Below are positions 18,399-25,509 of a stretch of DNA of 64,000 bases, piece after piece. Position 1 is the first letter of the stretch, and each line of letters opens with the position of its first letter. Origin of the DNA: Nostoc sp. KVJ3 (GTDB lineage: Bacteria > Cyanobacteriota > Cyanobacteriia > Cyanobacteriales > Nostocaceae). The notes under the pieces are model-generated. The model was not told the origin of the DNA. It was given only the letters and a program-made list of their open reading frames with translations, and did not search any database. The position numbers and the translations under genes are program-made. The stretch lies in contig NZ_WWFG01000002.1 of NCBI RefSeq assembly GCF_026127265.1, forward strand, positions 2,294,001 to 2,358,000, given 5' to 3'.

Positions 18399-18691
18399 TT
18401 GTGCCAGAATTTATATCGTTGCTCCCATATTTCCAGGACTGAATAGTTGTTAAAGGAGGAACACAAATTATTCTCTGTCAAACAGATTTTCAGTGTCTTG
18501 GATCATTCCACATTGCTTGACCGCACAAGGGGCATTTTTTTGAACACAATCGAGTACTTCAAACGATGTTGCCTCTGGTTTTAAACAATTTCATGCCAAG
18601 TTTTTGCACCATTATTTCGCTACAAGGTCAAGATTACAGGATTTCCGCTCTTCTCTAGTAAGTTTTGCCACGCTAGGTTTTTAGCCGGCAC
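18399..18691. other. Intergenic region with a possible Cys-rich coding remnant
   Basis: The minus strand is open from about 18590 to a TAA at 18468 and reads NCLKPEATSFEVLDCVQKN, then APCAVKQCGMIQDTENLFDR. The evenly spaced cysteines look like a real protein tail, but no start or upstream part is present. Not recognised. Confidence 0.3.
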
Positions 18692-18721
18692 TTGACATCA
18701 AAAATAAGTGCATATACACTT
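18692..18721 (+). promoter_or_regulatory. marR-type promoter overlapped by palindromic operator
   Basis: A -35 TTGACA (18692-18697), 17-base spacer and TACACT -10 (18715-18720) form a good sigma70-type promoter. The palindrome AAGTGCATATACACTT (18706-18721) covers the spacer and -10, and the same palindrome recurs after the gene at 19206-19221. MarR proteins typically bind such sites and repress their own gene. The -10 lies only 6 bases before the ATG at 18727, so the transcript is predicted to be leaderless. Confidence 0.7.
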
Positions 18722-18726
18722 AACCT

Positions 18727-19185
18727 ATGGATAAAGATAGTAACCCAATCAACACTGATCTTCTAGGTCAAGTGGCTTGGGCGTGCGCCTGTTTCAATCT
18801 CCGAAAGGCTTCTCGTGTTATGACACAACACTTTGACGAAGTACTTAAGCCGAGCGGATTGCTAGTGACTCAGTTCACCATTCTGGCTGCTGTAGCGATC
18901 GCAAAATCAGCCACGGTCAACGAGTTAGCCAAGATGTTAGTGATGGATCGCACGACCTTAACCAGGAGTCTTAAGCCCCTTGAACGCGAAGGATGGTTAA
19001 AATCCGAACCTGGGCAAGACCAGCGAACTCGTATAATTGCCTTGACTGAAGCTGGAGAAGCTGTCTTAGTGAAAGCTTTACCATTGTGGAAACAGGCTCA
19101 AAGCATGGTTGAGACAGCACTTGGACAGCAACGATGGAACACTTTGTTGGCGCATTTAGTGGAAGCAACAGCACTCTTGCGTTAA
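18727..19185 (+). CDS. MarR family transcriptional regulator
   Basis: A 152-residue MarR-type winged-helix protein. The DNA-binding core reads ATVNELAKMLVMDRTTLTRS then LKPLEREGWLKSEPGQDQRT, with the wing arginine pattern RTRIIALTEAGEAVL typical of the family. Such dimers usually repress detoxification or efflux genes and release DNA on binding a small ligand or on oxidation; this protein has cysteines near residues 19 and 21 (WACACFNLRK). It is followed by GST and methyltransferase genes in the same direction, and identical operators flank it. The start ATG has no Shine-Dalgarno. Confidence 0.92.
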   Translation: MDKDSNPINTDLLGQVAWACACFNLRKASRVMTQHFDEVLKPSGLLVTQFTILAAVAIAKSATVNELAKMLVMDRTTLTRSLKPLEREGWLKSEPGQDQRTRIIALTEAGEAVLVKALPLWKQAQSMVETALGQQRWNTLLAHLVEATALLR

Positions 19186-19205
19186 GTCTAAAATTTTGCT
19201 CCAAA

Positions 19206-19221
19206 AAGTGTATATGCACTT
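19206..19221. promoter_or_regulatory. Second copy of the MarR palindrome
   Basis: AAGTGTATATGCACTT is the exact reverse complement of the site at 18706-18721. It lies 21 bases after the marR stop and upstream of the GST gene, so the regulator probably also controls the downstream unit. Confidence 0.7.
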
Positions 19222-19496
19222 AATTTCTCTATGTTGACAGTTGATGATAAGCATTCAAAGAAATCATCGGCACCTTGTGTCAAGGAGTCAGCAACATGAA
19301 TCTGAACGCAATTGCCTAAAATTTCTTCTTTCTCCCCTGCTACCTCAACGATTTTCCCTTTACAAGCGTGCCATTCCATTCTGAGCGATCGCATCGAAAA
19401 TCTCGAACGACGAATCGCCGATCTCGAAGGGCAATTTCACGATTCAAACGATTGCATTTCCAAGCTCCATTAACCCAATCATCGAAAGTGAGGCGC

Positions 19497-20135
19497 ATGA
19501 AACTTTATAGTGTTCCTATTTCACCCTTTGCCGCCCGCGTGCGATTGTCCATCTATCGCAAAGGTCTAAACATTGAAATTGTCCCACCGCCAGAAGGCGG
19601 CATTAAAAGTGATGCCTATTTAGCTGTGAACCCTATGGGACAGGTGCCGACTTTGTTATTGGACTCTGGTTTTGCACTCCCAGAATCAGCAACGATCCTT
19701 GAATATCTAGAAGATGTCTTCCCAACACCATCTTTGCGACCGACTGATGTTGAGGATTTAGCCCGTGTTCGTTTGTTCTTGCGCCTCCCAGATTTTCATA
19801 TTCGACCATCCATCTTTGCTTTAAGAGGTATGCGAGATCCAGCCAATCGCAATGAGGACGTGGTTAAAACTCAATTTGAAATTCTGGATCAGGGCTTGTC
19901 ATATATCGATCATTACCTGAGCGATGATGTCTGGGCAGTGGGTGATCGACCGTCAACCGCTGACTGTGCCCTCGTTCCCATACTCAATATAGTCAGTTTA
20001 ATGTTATCGGTCTATGACCACTCGGATCTCATCAGCAAGTATCAAAAGCTTAATGCCTATTGGCAGGCAGCCAAGACCGATGAAATTAACGCCAAAGTGA
20101 TTGCCGAACAACTGGCTGCCATACCAAAAGCTTAG
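19497..20135 (+). CDS. Glutathione S-transferase family protein
   Basis: A 212-residue GST. The N-terminal thioredoxin-like domain reads MKLYSVPISPFAARVRLSIY, with the glutathione-binding MGQVPTLLLDSGFALPESAT (about 49-68). The C-terminal all-helical domain has the WAVGDRPSTADCALVP capping motif. It conjugates or reduces electrophiles with glutathione in the cytoplasm. The frame is open from 19368, but the family N-terminus and a GAAAGTGAGG ribosome site place the start at 19497. The 275 bases before it hold the second MarR palindrome and short helical coding remnants. Probably regulated by the MarR protein. Confidence 0.9.
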   Translation: MKLYSVPISPFAARVRLSIYRKGLNIEIVPPPEGGIKSDAYLAVNPMGQVPTLLLDSGFALPESATILEYLEDVFPTPSLRPTDVEDLARVRLFLRLPDFHIRPSIFALRGMRDPANRNEDVVKTQFEILDQGLSYIDHYLSDDVWAVGDRPSTADCALVPILNIVSLMLSVYDHSDLISKYQKLNAYWQAAKTDEINAKVIAEQLAAIPKA

Positions 20136-20237
20136 GAGTCTGCGTGCAGAAGGCAGATAGAACAAAGATCCTGGACAAATCCACCATCAAGTTCTCATAG
20201 CATTATTAGCAAAATCATTACAAAAAGGTAGGTCATC

Positions 20238-20708
20238 ATGGAAGAGGACATATCGGATAATCCTGGAGTAATTGCTTTTCCGCCAGCACTCTATGCTGGA
20301 ACATTATTAATCGGATTAGTACTTAGTTTCATGTTTCCAATCGACTTTTTATCGCGATCTGTAGCACTATTTTTGGGAGTATTAGCGATTATTTGCGCGG
20401 GTTTGATAGTAACTTCAGCTTTTCGGACGATGAATCGCGCACAGACAGAGGTTAACCCTTCACGTCCGACAACAGCGATCGTTTCGGATGGAGTTTTTAG
20501 GTTAAGCCGCAACCCAATTTATTTGTCTCTGACGCTGCTTTACATCGGTATCGCGTTGCTATTGGGTGCGCTCTGGGCATTGCTACTATTATTCCCCCTT
20601 TTGGTGATTGTGCAAATCGGGATTGTTCAGCGCGAAGAAAGTTACTTGGAGCGTAAATTTGGCGATGAATACTTACGCTACAAGGCACGAGTGCGTCGCT
20701 GGGTATAA
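20238..20708 (+). CDS. Isoprenylcysteine carboxyl methyltransferase-like membrane protein
   Basis: A 156-residue integral membrane protein with about four transmembrane segments (near 17-34, 39-60, 92-110 and 113-128). It carries the ICMT/PEMT-like signature: GVFRLSRNPIYLSLTLLYIG followed by EESYLERKFGDEYLRYKARV. These residues bind S-adenosylmethionine in the family. Bacterial members are often linked to detoxification or lipid-type methylation, with substrate usually unknown. It lies 102 bases after the GST gene and probably forms a MarR-controlled operon with it. A GGTAGG-like ribosome site precedes the ATG. Confidence 0.85.
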   Translation: MEEDISDNPGVIAFPPALYAGTLLIGLVLSFMFPIDFLSRSVALFLGVLAIICAGLIVTSAFRTMNRAQTEVNPSRPTTAIVSDGVFRLSRNPIYLSLTLLYIGIALLLGALWALLLLFPLLVIVQIGIVQREESYLERKFGDEYLRYKARVRRWV

Positions 20709-20754
20709 AGTACCTATTAAAACCAATTGAAAATTACTCTATGGAGAAAAGCTG

Positions 20755-20820
20755 ATGAGCGATATCAATAAAAACAAGCAGATTATCCAGAACTTTATTC
20801 AAGGGACTTCCAGAAAATAA
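20755..20820 (+). pseudogene. N-terminal stub of a SnoaL-like gene
   Basis: A good ribosome site (GGAGAAAAGCTG) precedes ATG 20755. The 21-residue frame MSDINKNKQIIQNFIQGTSR ends at TAA 20820. The sequence looks like the first helix of SnoaL/ester-cyclase-like proteins, which are usually 130-150 residues. The rest has been lost next to a palindrome and IS debris. It was probably the third gene of the MarR/GST unit. Confidence 0.4.
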
Positions 20821-20852
20821 ACTATTCCATCAGCAATAATGATAATCATTTT

Positions 20853-20901
20853 AAAAGGGGAATGAAGTGGCTGCCTACGGCAGCCACTTCATTCCCCTTT
20901 T
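20853..20901. terminator. Perfect 23-bp hairpin, possible terminator
   Basis: Left arm 20853-20875 (AAAAGGGGAATGAAGTGG...) and right arm 20879-20901 are exactly complementary around a TAC loop, with the right arm ending CCCCTTTT. The length and A/T ends suit a strong bidirectional terminator; it may equally be a mobile palindromic repeat. Confidence 0.55.
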
Positions 20902-20945
20902 GTAGTAATTTAAATAATGACGCTTGTTTTTGAGTGTGGTAACTG

Positions 20946-21123
20946 ATGGCCATAGTATTAACTGATTCTCTCAAAAAGTTGTTAATTGAAACTGCATTTC
21001 AATTAAAAGGTGCAGCAAAACGCTTTCTTTATGGCACAGACAGTTCAGGGCTTAGGTTTAGGAGGGCAAAAGATTGCACAATCAGAATTAGGATGGAATC
21101 GAGATACTATTAGGAATGTTTAA
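20946..21123 (+). pseudogene. ISAzo13-family transposase, N-terminal remnant
   Basis: The first frame reads SLKKLLIETAFQLKGAAKRF. After a one-base shift the protein continues as FMAQTVQGLGLGGQKIAQSE and LGWNRDTIR, which is the ISAzo13 N-terminus. It stops at 21123. Most of the transposase is gone and the remnant abuts ISL3 debris on the other strand. Confidence 0.8.
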
Positions 21124-21128
21124 GAGAA

Positions 21129-21452
21129 TTAGAAATTTGTATAAGTTCTTTTCTTCCTCACAAAATCGAGATGTTCACTAAATGGTTTTTGACATTTTCT
21201 GCATTTGAATTGTCGCCTATTTATTTCTAAAAATACTGGTTTATCTCCAAAGGGTAAATCTTTAATAATATGTCGATGATTTTGATGTAAATTATGGCTT
21301 TTTGTGCCACAATTAGGACAATTAGCATCTAATTTTTTCGATTCAGTTTTTAAAATTATTCCAATCCCCTCATGAAGACGATGTGATATTACTTTTATGT
21401 CATCTAAATCAAGAAGCTCTGTGAGGATTTTTATATCATTTTTATGAACCAT
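21129..21452 (-). pseudogene. ISL3-family transposase, N-terminal fragment
   Basis: The 107 residues contain the ISL3 zinc-binding N-terminus: LDANCPNCGTKSHNLHQNHR, DLPFGDKPVFLEINRRQFKC and RKCQKPFSEHLDFVRKKRTY. Complete members exceed 400 residues with a DDE domain, which is absent. The break lies at the junction with the ISAzo13 remnant at 21123. Confidence 0.85.
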
Positions 21453-21768
21453 AACCGTAAATTTACCAAAAAAATAATCTGATTAGATTTACAGTTAACA
21501 ACAAATTTTATTTTATGTCAATGATTGCAATGCTTTTAGGAATCTTTTAATACAATTTTTAATATTGTTTTGGATTTGTAACTAATAATTTAGCATAATA
21601 AGTACTGAAGAACCATATTTTTTCAAATGTGAATTAGCTTATCTTCAACTGAATGACTAATCATCAATACTAAAATAATTCAATTATGAGCTATATAAAA
21701 ATATATTTACTTAGAGAATAAATAAAACTTTTATGTAAAACATTCAACTCAAGTTTTGATGTAGTATT
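21453..21768. other. AT-rich spacer in IS graveyard
   Basis: About 315 very AT-rich bases with no gene or repeat that I could identify. Confidence 0.3.
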
Positions 21769-22379
21769 TTAAGCTAACGCTAAAATACTTAGTAAATATT
21801 TGTTATCCATCGCCGCAAGAAACTGTTTATTTTTGATTCCGCGTTTGACACGCTTCTCTTGAGTTAAAAGATTGACTGCAATATGTCTAAGAATTGCAAA
21901 ATTCTGCGGAGCATTATATTTTCTAATCCGACAGTCCTCTTCCCTCAAGGCGACATCCAATAACGGCAGTCGCTACAACGGGGGGAACCCCCGCAACGCG
22001 CTGCCTCCCCAATGTAATGAATTCTCAACTCCCCAATGACTGCGAATAGAATTACCAAACTGTTCAGCGTTATCTTCAAGACTACTAATAAAATAACGAG
22101 TTTCGACTGTTGTTTTACCGTCTAATAAAATGTTTTTAACCACTCATACTTGGCACATCCATAAGTCTCTATTGCCACCCAACCATCCGCCCCACAAATC
22201 ACAGCACACACGGTAATCGTTATGATATCGATTAAGTTATGCCGCTTGGTTCGATCTATTTGTGGGTCTTCTATTCCCAAAAAATGGTCAGCAATTGTAA
22301 TTTTTGGCAAGATCGCTTCATACACAGGAGCTTTTATGAGGTCAGAATTCAGGTCTAAGGGTATTGACAAGTGCAACAT
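21769..22379 (-). pseudogene. ISAs1-family (H-repeat type) transposase, deleted and interrupted
   Basis: The N-terminal part (22379-22122) reads IADHFLGIEDPQIDRTKRHN then VCAVICGADGWVAIETYGCA and KYEWLKTF. After an internal deletion of most of the catalytic domain the sequence resumes as TRYFISSLEDNAEQFGNSIR and SHWGVENSLHW. It is then broken by a 41-bp palindromic repeat (21965-22005) and ends LDVALREEDCRIRK...NAPQNFAILRHIAVNLL. This is a clear ISAs1 relic with at least two lesions. Confidence 0.85.
21965..22005. repeat. Structured palindromic repeat, copy 1
   Basis: Stem GGCAG/CTGCC around TCGCTACAAC GGGGGGAACCCCC GCAACGCG. The central GGGGG..CCCCC forms a second stem. It lies inside the ISAs1 transposase relic, so this repeat family is mobile. 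CCAAT occurs on both sides (21957-21961 and 22009-22013), but removing the insert does not restore the frame exactly. Confidence 0.7.
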
Positions 22380-22445
22380 CTTTACAGGAGTATCAAACTG
22401 AATCTTTATAATTGTTAACTGTTAACGGAATATCTTGAATAATCA

Positions 22446-23330
22446 ATGGTCACAATTCCAGTAATTGATTTAAGTGCTTTCACTCATAGCAATGCAACAA
22501 ATCGGCAAGCTGTTGTGAAACAAATTTATCAAGCTTGCCATGAAATCGGTTTCATCTACTTGCAAAATTCGGGAATCTCAAAAGACTTAATAGAGGAAGT
22601 GTTTAGCTACAATCAATCTTTTTTTAAACAACCTTTAGAAGTTAAGCAAAAGCAACCTTGGAGTGATGAATTTTGTAATACAGGATATGTTGCTCTTGAA
22701 AGAGAACGTCTTGCCCCCAATAAACCAGGTGACTTGAAAGAGGCGTTTAATGTCAACAAGGAAGGCACTGTTGGGATGGATGCTTGTATTGTTGTCTTCT
22801 ATAATAGTTGCACAAAATTAGCTAACACAGTATTGCAAACCTTTGCTTTGGCGTTGGAATTGCCTGAAGATTTTTTGACGACAAAGCACAATCAATATAA
22901 TCATACCTTGCGCTTGCTCCACTATCCCCCATTGCAGACACCACCCAAACCCGGACAAGTGCGTGCTGGAGAACATTCTGATTATGGCAGTATTACTTTA
23001 CTTTTCCAAGATAAAGTTAGCGGACTCGAAGTAAGAACAACAGATGGAGAATGGATTGAGGCAGCTGCAATTCCTGATACTGTTATAGTCAATACTGGTG
23101 ATTTAATGCAGAGGTGGACAAATCATGTGTTTTGTTCAACTCACCATCGGGCGATCATTCCTAATGACGATAGGGTGAACCAGTCTCGGTATTCTATTGC
23201 TTTTTTTTGTCATCCTAATGATGATGTAGAGATTGCTTGTTTGGAGAGTTGCCAAAAAGGAGAATCCCCTATTTATCCGCCTATTCTAGCAAGAGAATAT
23301 CTTTTACAACGGTTGCAAGCAACATATTAG
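22446..23330 (+). CDS. 2-oxoglutarate/Fe(II)-dependent oxygenase (isopenicillin N synthase-like)
   Basis: A 294-residue member of the isopenicillin N synthase/ethylene-forming/gibberellin oxidase superfamily. The DIOX_N part reads IPVIDLSAF and IYQACHEIGFIYLQNSGIS. The iron ligands are His177 and Asp179 (GEHSDYGSITLLFQD) and His234 (STHHRAI); the 2-oxoglutarate-binding Arg248 and Ser250 are in NQSRYSIAFF. Length and motif order are normal. Substrate unknown. The FAD oxidoreductase at 23521 runs in the same direction 190 bases on, with a palindromic repeat between, so common function is only a guess. Confidence 0.9.
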   Translation: MVTIPVIDLSAFTHSNATNRQAVVKQIYQACHEIGFIYLQNSGISKDLIEEVFSYNQSFFKQPLEVKQKQPWSDEFCNTGYVALERERLAPNKPGDLKEAFNVNKEGTVGMDACIVVFYNSCTKLANTVLQTFALALELPEDFLTTKHNQYNHTLRLLHYPPLQTPPKPGQVRAGEHSDYGSITLLFQDKVSGLEVRTTDGEWIEAAAIPDTVIVNTGDLMQRWTNHVFCSTHHRAIIPNDDRVNQSRYSIAFFCHPNDDVEIACLESCQKGESPIYPPILAREYLLQRLQATY

Positions 23331-23377
23331 ACAGGTGTTGCTGAGTGGAAATCTGAATTTGGATCACGCACAGGTAA

Positions 23378-23451
23378 GCAGCGCGGTCTTCTCCCAAACG
23401 CAGAGGCTAGCCCCAACTCTTGGAGAAGAGGGTTTGCCCATAAGCGACTGC
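23378..23451. repeat. Structured palindromic repeat, copy 2 (long, inverted)
   Basis: GCAGCGCGGTCTTCTCCC ... GAGGGTTTGCCCATAAGC and GACTGC: ends GCAG and CTGC pair, and an internal TCTTCTCCCAA/TTGGAGAAGA stem is present. It is the same family as 21965, 40590 and 44695, in opposite orientation and with a longer loop. Confidence 0.6.
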
Positions 23452-23520
23452 CACACAGAGGAAGTGTTTGAGACGTTAAATTTTTGAGTTTCATTTTCTA
23501 AATTAGCAAGGCTAACTTCA

Positions 23521-24627
23521 ATGAAAACTTACGACTGGATTGTAATTGGTGGTGGGATTACGGGTGCTGCGCTTGCTTATGAATTAGGAAAAGTAGGCTC
23601 TGACGTACTTCTGGTGGAAAAATATGAAATACCACAGAATGCAACTCGTTATAGTTATGGGGGGCTTGCCTATTGGTCAGGTACTACAGCATTTACTCGC
23701 CAATTGTGCAAACAAGCAAGCGATCGCTATCGTATCCTATCTCTTGAGTTAGACGCTGATATCGAGTTTCGGGAATTAGATTTATTACTGACTATTCCAG
23801 CTTCTAGTGACCCAGAAGCGATCGCTGCATCCTATAATAATTGTGCAGATGTACCGCATTTACTTAGCCCAGAAGCAGCTACTGAACTGGAACCACTCTT
23901 AAATCAACAGGCGATATCTGGTGCTTTAACTGTTAAACATGGTCATATTCATCCACAAAAAACAGCACAAGCTTACATTCAAGCTTTTTTGCGTGGTGGG
24001 GGTGAAGTGCAAATTACCCAAGTATTACAAATATTAGAAAGTGGTGTAGAAACCACCACTGCAACTTACCACAGTGCAAATGTTGTTATCTGTGCAGGTG
24101 GACTTAGCCGTCAACTATTAAAGGCATCTGGTATTTCCGTTAAAATATATTTTACCCACGCAGAAATAATTGAAATTGCACCAGTTGATATCAGGTTAAG
24201 CACCTTACTTATGCCGGCAAATGTGCAACGATTTCAATTAGAAGCCCAATCCGCTCAAGTCGATGAATTTTGGGATCAGCCAGGTAATGAACCAGTACCA
24301 GCGATTTTAGATGCTGGCGCAATTCAATTTCAAGATGGCAGTTTACGCTTGGGTCAAATTAGCCGCGTTCTCACAGATCCTTATGCCAAGGTAAACTCAC
24401 AAGCGAGTGAAAAATGGTTGCGAGAAAGTGTCGGGGAAGTGTTACCAACTTTGAAGAATTTACCAGGAACTTGGCATCATTGCTTAGTGGCATTTAGTGG
24501 TAATCAATTTCCTGTAATTGGTGGTGTTCCAGGATTAGACAATGTTTATGTATTTAGTGGATTAAGCAATCCTCTGGTAATGATACCACCTTTAGCAGAA
24601 CGCTTTGCTAATACCAATTCTCTATGA
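23521..24627 (+). CDS. FAD-dependent oxidoreductase (DAO family)
   Basis: A 368-residue D-amino-acid-oxidase-like flavoprotein. The N-terminal dinucleotide fold reads WIVIGGGITGAALAYELGK followed by the acidic VLLVEKYEIP. A C-terminal FAD contact region has GLDNVYVFSGLSNPLVMIPP. The family oxidises amines or amino acids (glycine oxidase, sarcosine oxidase, ThiO). The usual covalent-FAD cysteine of sarcosine oxidases is not evident. Cytoplasmic; substrate unknown. Confidence 0.85.
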   Translation: MKTYDWIVIGGGITGAALAYELGKVGSDVLLVEKYEIPQNATRYSYGGLAYWSGTTAFTRQLCKQASDRYRILSLELDADIEFRELDLLLTIPASSDPEAIAASYNNCADVPHLLSPEAATELEPLLNQQAISGALTVKHGHIHPQKTAQAYIQAFLRGGGEVQITQVLQILESGVETTTATYHSANVVICAGGLSRQLLKASGISVKIYFTHAEIIEIAPVDIRLSTLLMPANVQRFQLEAQSAQVDEFWDQPGNEPVPAILDAGAIQFQDGSLRLGQISRVLTDPYAKVNSQASEKWLRESVGEVLPTLKNLPGTWHHCLVAFSGNQFPVIGGVPGLDNVYVFSGLSNPLVMIPPLAERFANTNSL

Positions 24628-24780
24628 ACATCTGCCTTATGAATCCCCCTGTAGTCCTGGTAGCAGCGCTCGATTGTACAGTTTCATTTAATCTGTTGTC
24701 ATACAAACCTTGGTCAATCAGAAAAGAGTAAAGATTACCAATATACGTGCAAGTTTCTATGTTCAGTTGGAGGATCTAAA

Positions 24781-24846
24781 GTGAAAACACAAAAAGTAAC
24801 TCATCAATCATCTTTGCCTCTGGTTGCCAGCAGGACAGAGCGTTAG
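24781..24846 (+). CDS. Possible 21-residue peptide or gene stub
   Basis: GTG 24781 has a strong ribosome site (TTGGAGGATCTAAA). It opens a short frame, VKTQKVTHQSSLPLVASRTE plus R, ending TAG at 24846. The start signal is better than chance, but the peptide resembles nothing I know. IS debris begins about 55 bases further on, so it may be the head of a truncated gene. Confidence 0.25.
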   Translation: MKTQKVTHQSSLPLVASRTER

Positions 24847-24901
24847 TGCGAATAAGTGATGTAAATTTGAAAGAACATTTAGCAATCAGAAATCAGAAGT
24901 T

Positions 24902-25045
24902 AGATACATTAGGGAAATAATTTATGGTAAAAAAAGAGCCATAACTTACTGGGAAATAACTACTGATCCAGAAACCATGCCAGAAAATTCAACAACATTT
25001 GTAATGACAAATCTTCAAAGTAATCTCAAGAAAACGCTTTTATAG
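24902..25045 (+). pseudogene. IS701-family transposase remnant
   Basis: The open frame reads REIIYGKKRAITYWEITTDP, then ETMPENSTTFVMTNLQ, ending at TAG 25045. In IS701-type transposases a close match (REVVY..K...YW.ITTD...LPE.STW.VMTNL) lies in the catalytic half. Only about 45 residues remain. Confidence 0.7.
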
Positions 25046-25140
25046 GAGATGAAAAAGTATTGTAACGACGTAAAAAGTGGGCAGCATTGTTAGGTAAATT
25101 CAATTATCAAACGAGGTAATGAAAAGTTTGGTCTACCATT

Positions 25141-25446
25141 ATGCCCAAGCGACAAAAACAAAACTCTGACCAAGCGCACAAACATAATACTCCTACTATA
25201 GATAATGAGGCGATTTCTCAACAATTAGAAGCGTTATTGACTCCAGCTATTTTCGCTCAACAAAAATATTACAAACAGTTAGGATTACGAGATAGAATTT
25301 TAAACTTATCGTTCATGGTGGCAGCAGTATTAACAATATTGTGGAGACAAGTTCCTGGAGTACAAGAGTTAAATCGCCTTTTGGCTAGAGTTGGTTTTTT
25401 ATGGTGCCGTGTAACTAAAGTTGCTCAACAATCCCGTATCCATTAA
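25141..25446 (+). pseudogene. IS4-family transposase, N-terminal fragment
   Basis: A 101-residue stub of a cyanobacterial IS4-type transposase: LEALLTPAIFAQQKYYKQLG, LRDRILNLSFMVAAVLTILW, RQVPGVQELNRLLARVGFLW, ending TKVAQQSRIH. The DDE catalytic domain (about 300 further residues) is missing. It ends 63 bases before the PknG-type cluster, so whatever gene preceded that cluster may have been removed by IS activity. Confidence 0.85.
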
Positions 25447-25509
25447 CAATAGTAAAGATAGAATCGAGGGCAATGTTGCCACTAAGCCTTTTATACATCA
25501 GTACTCGTT

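Noticed and set aside
19368..19496. 43-residue N-terminal extension of the GST
   Set aside because: Basic low-complexity sequence; the GST fold starts at MKLYSVPISPF and a ribosome site precedes 19497.
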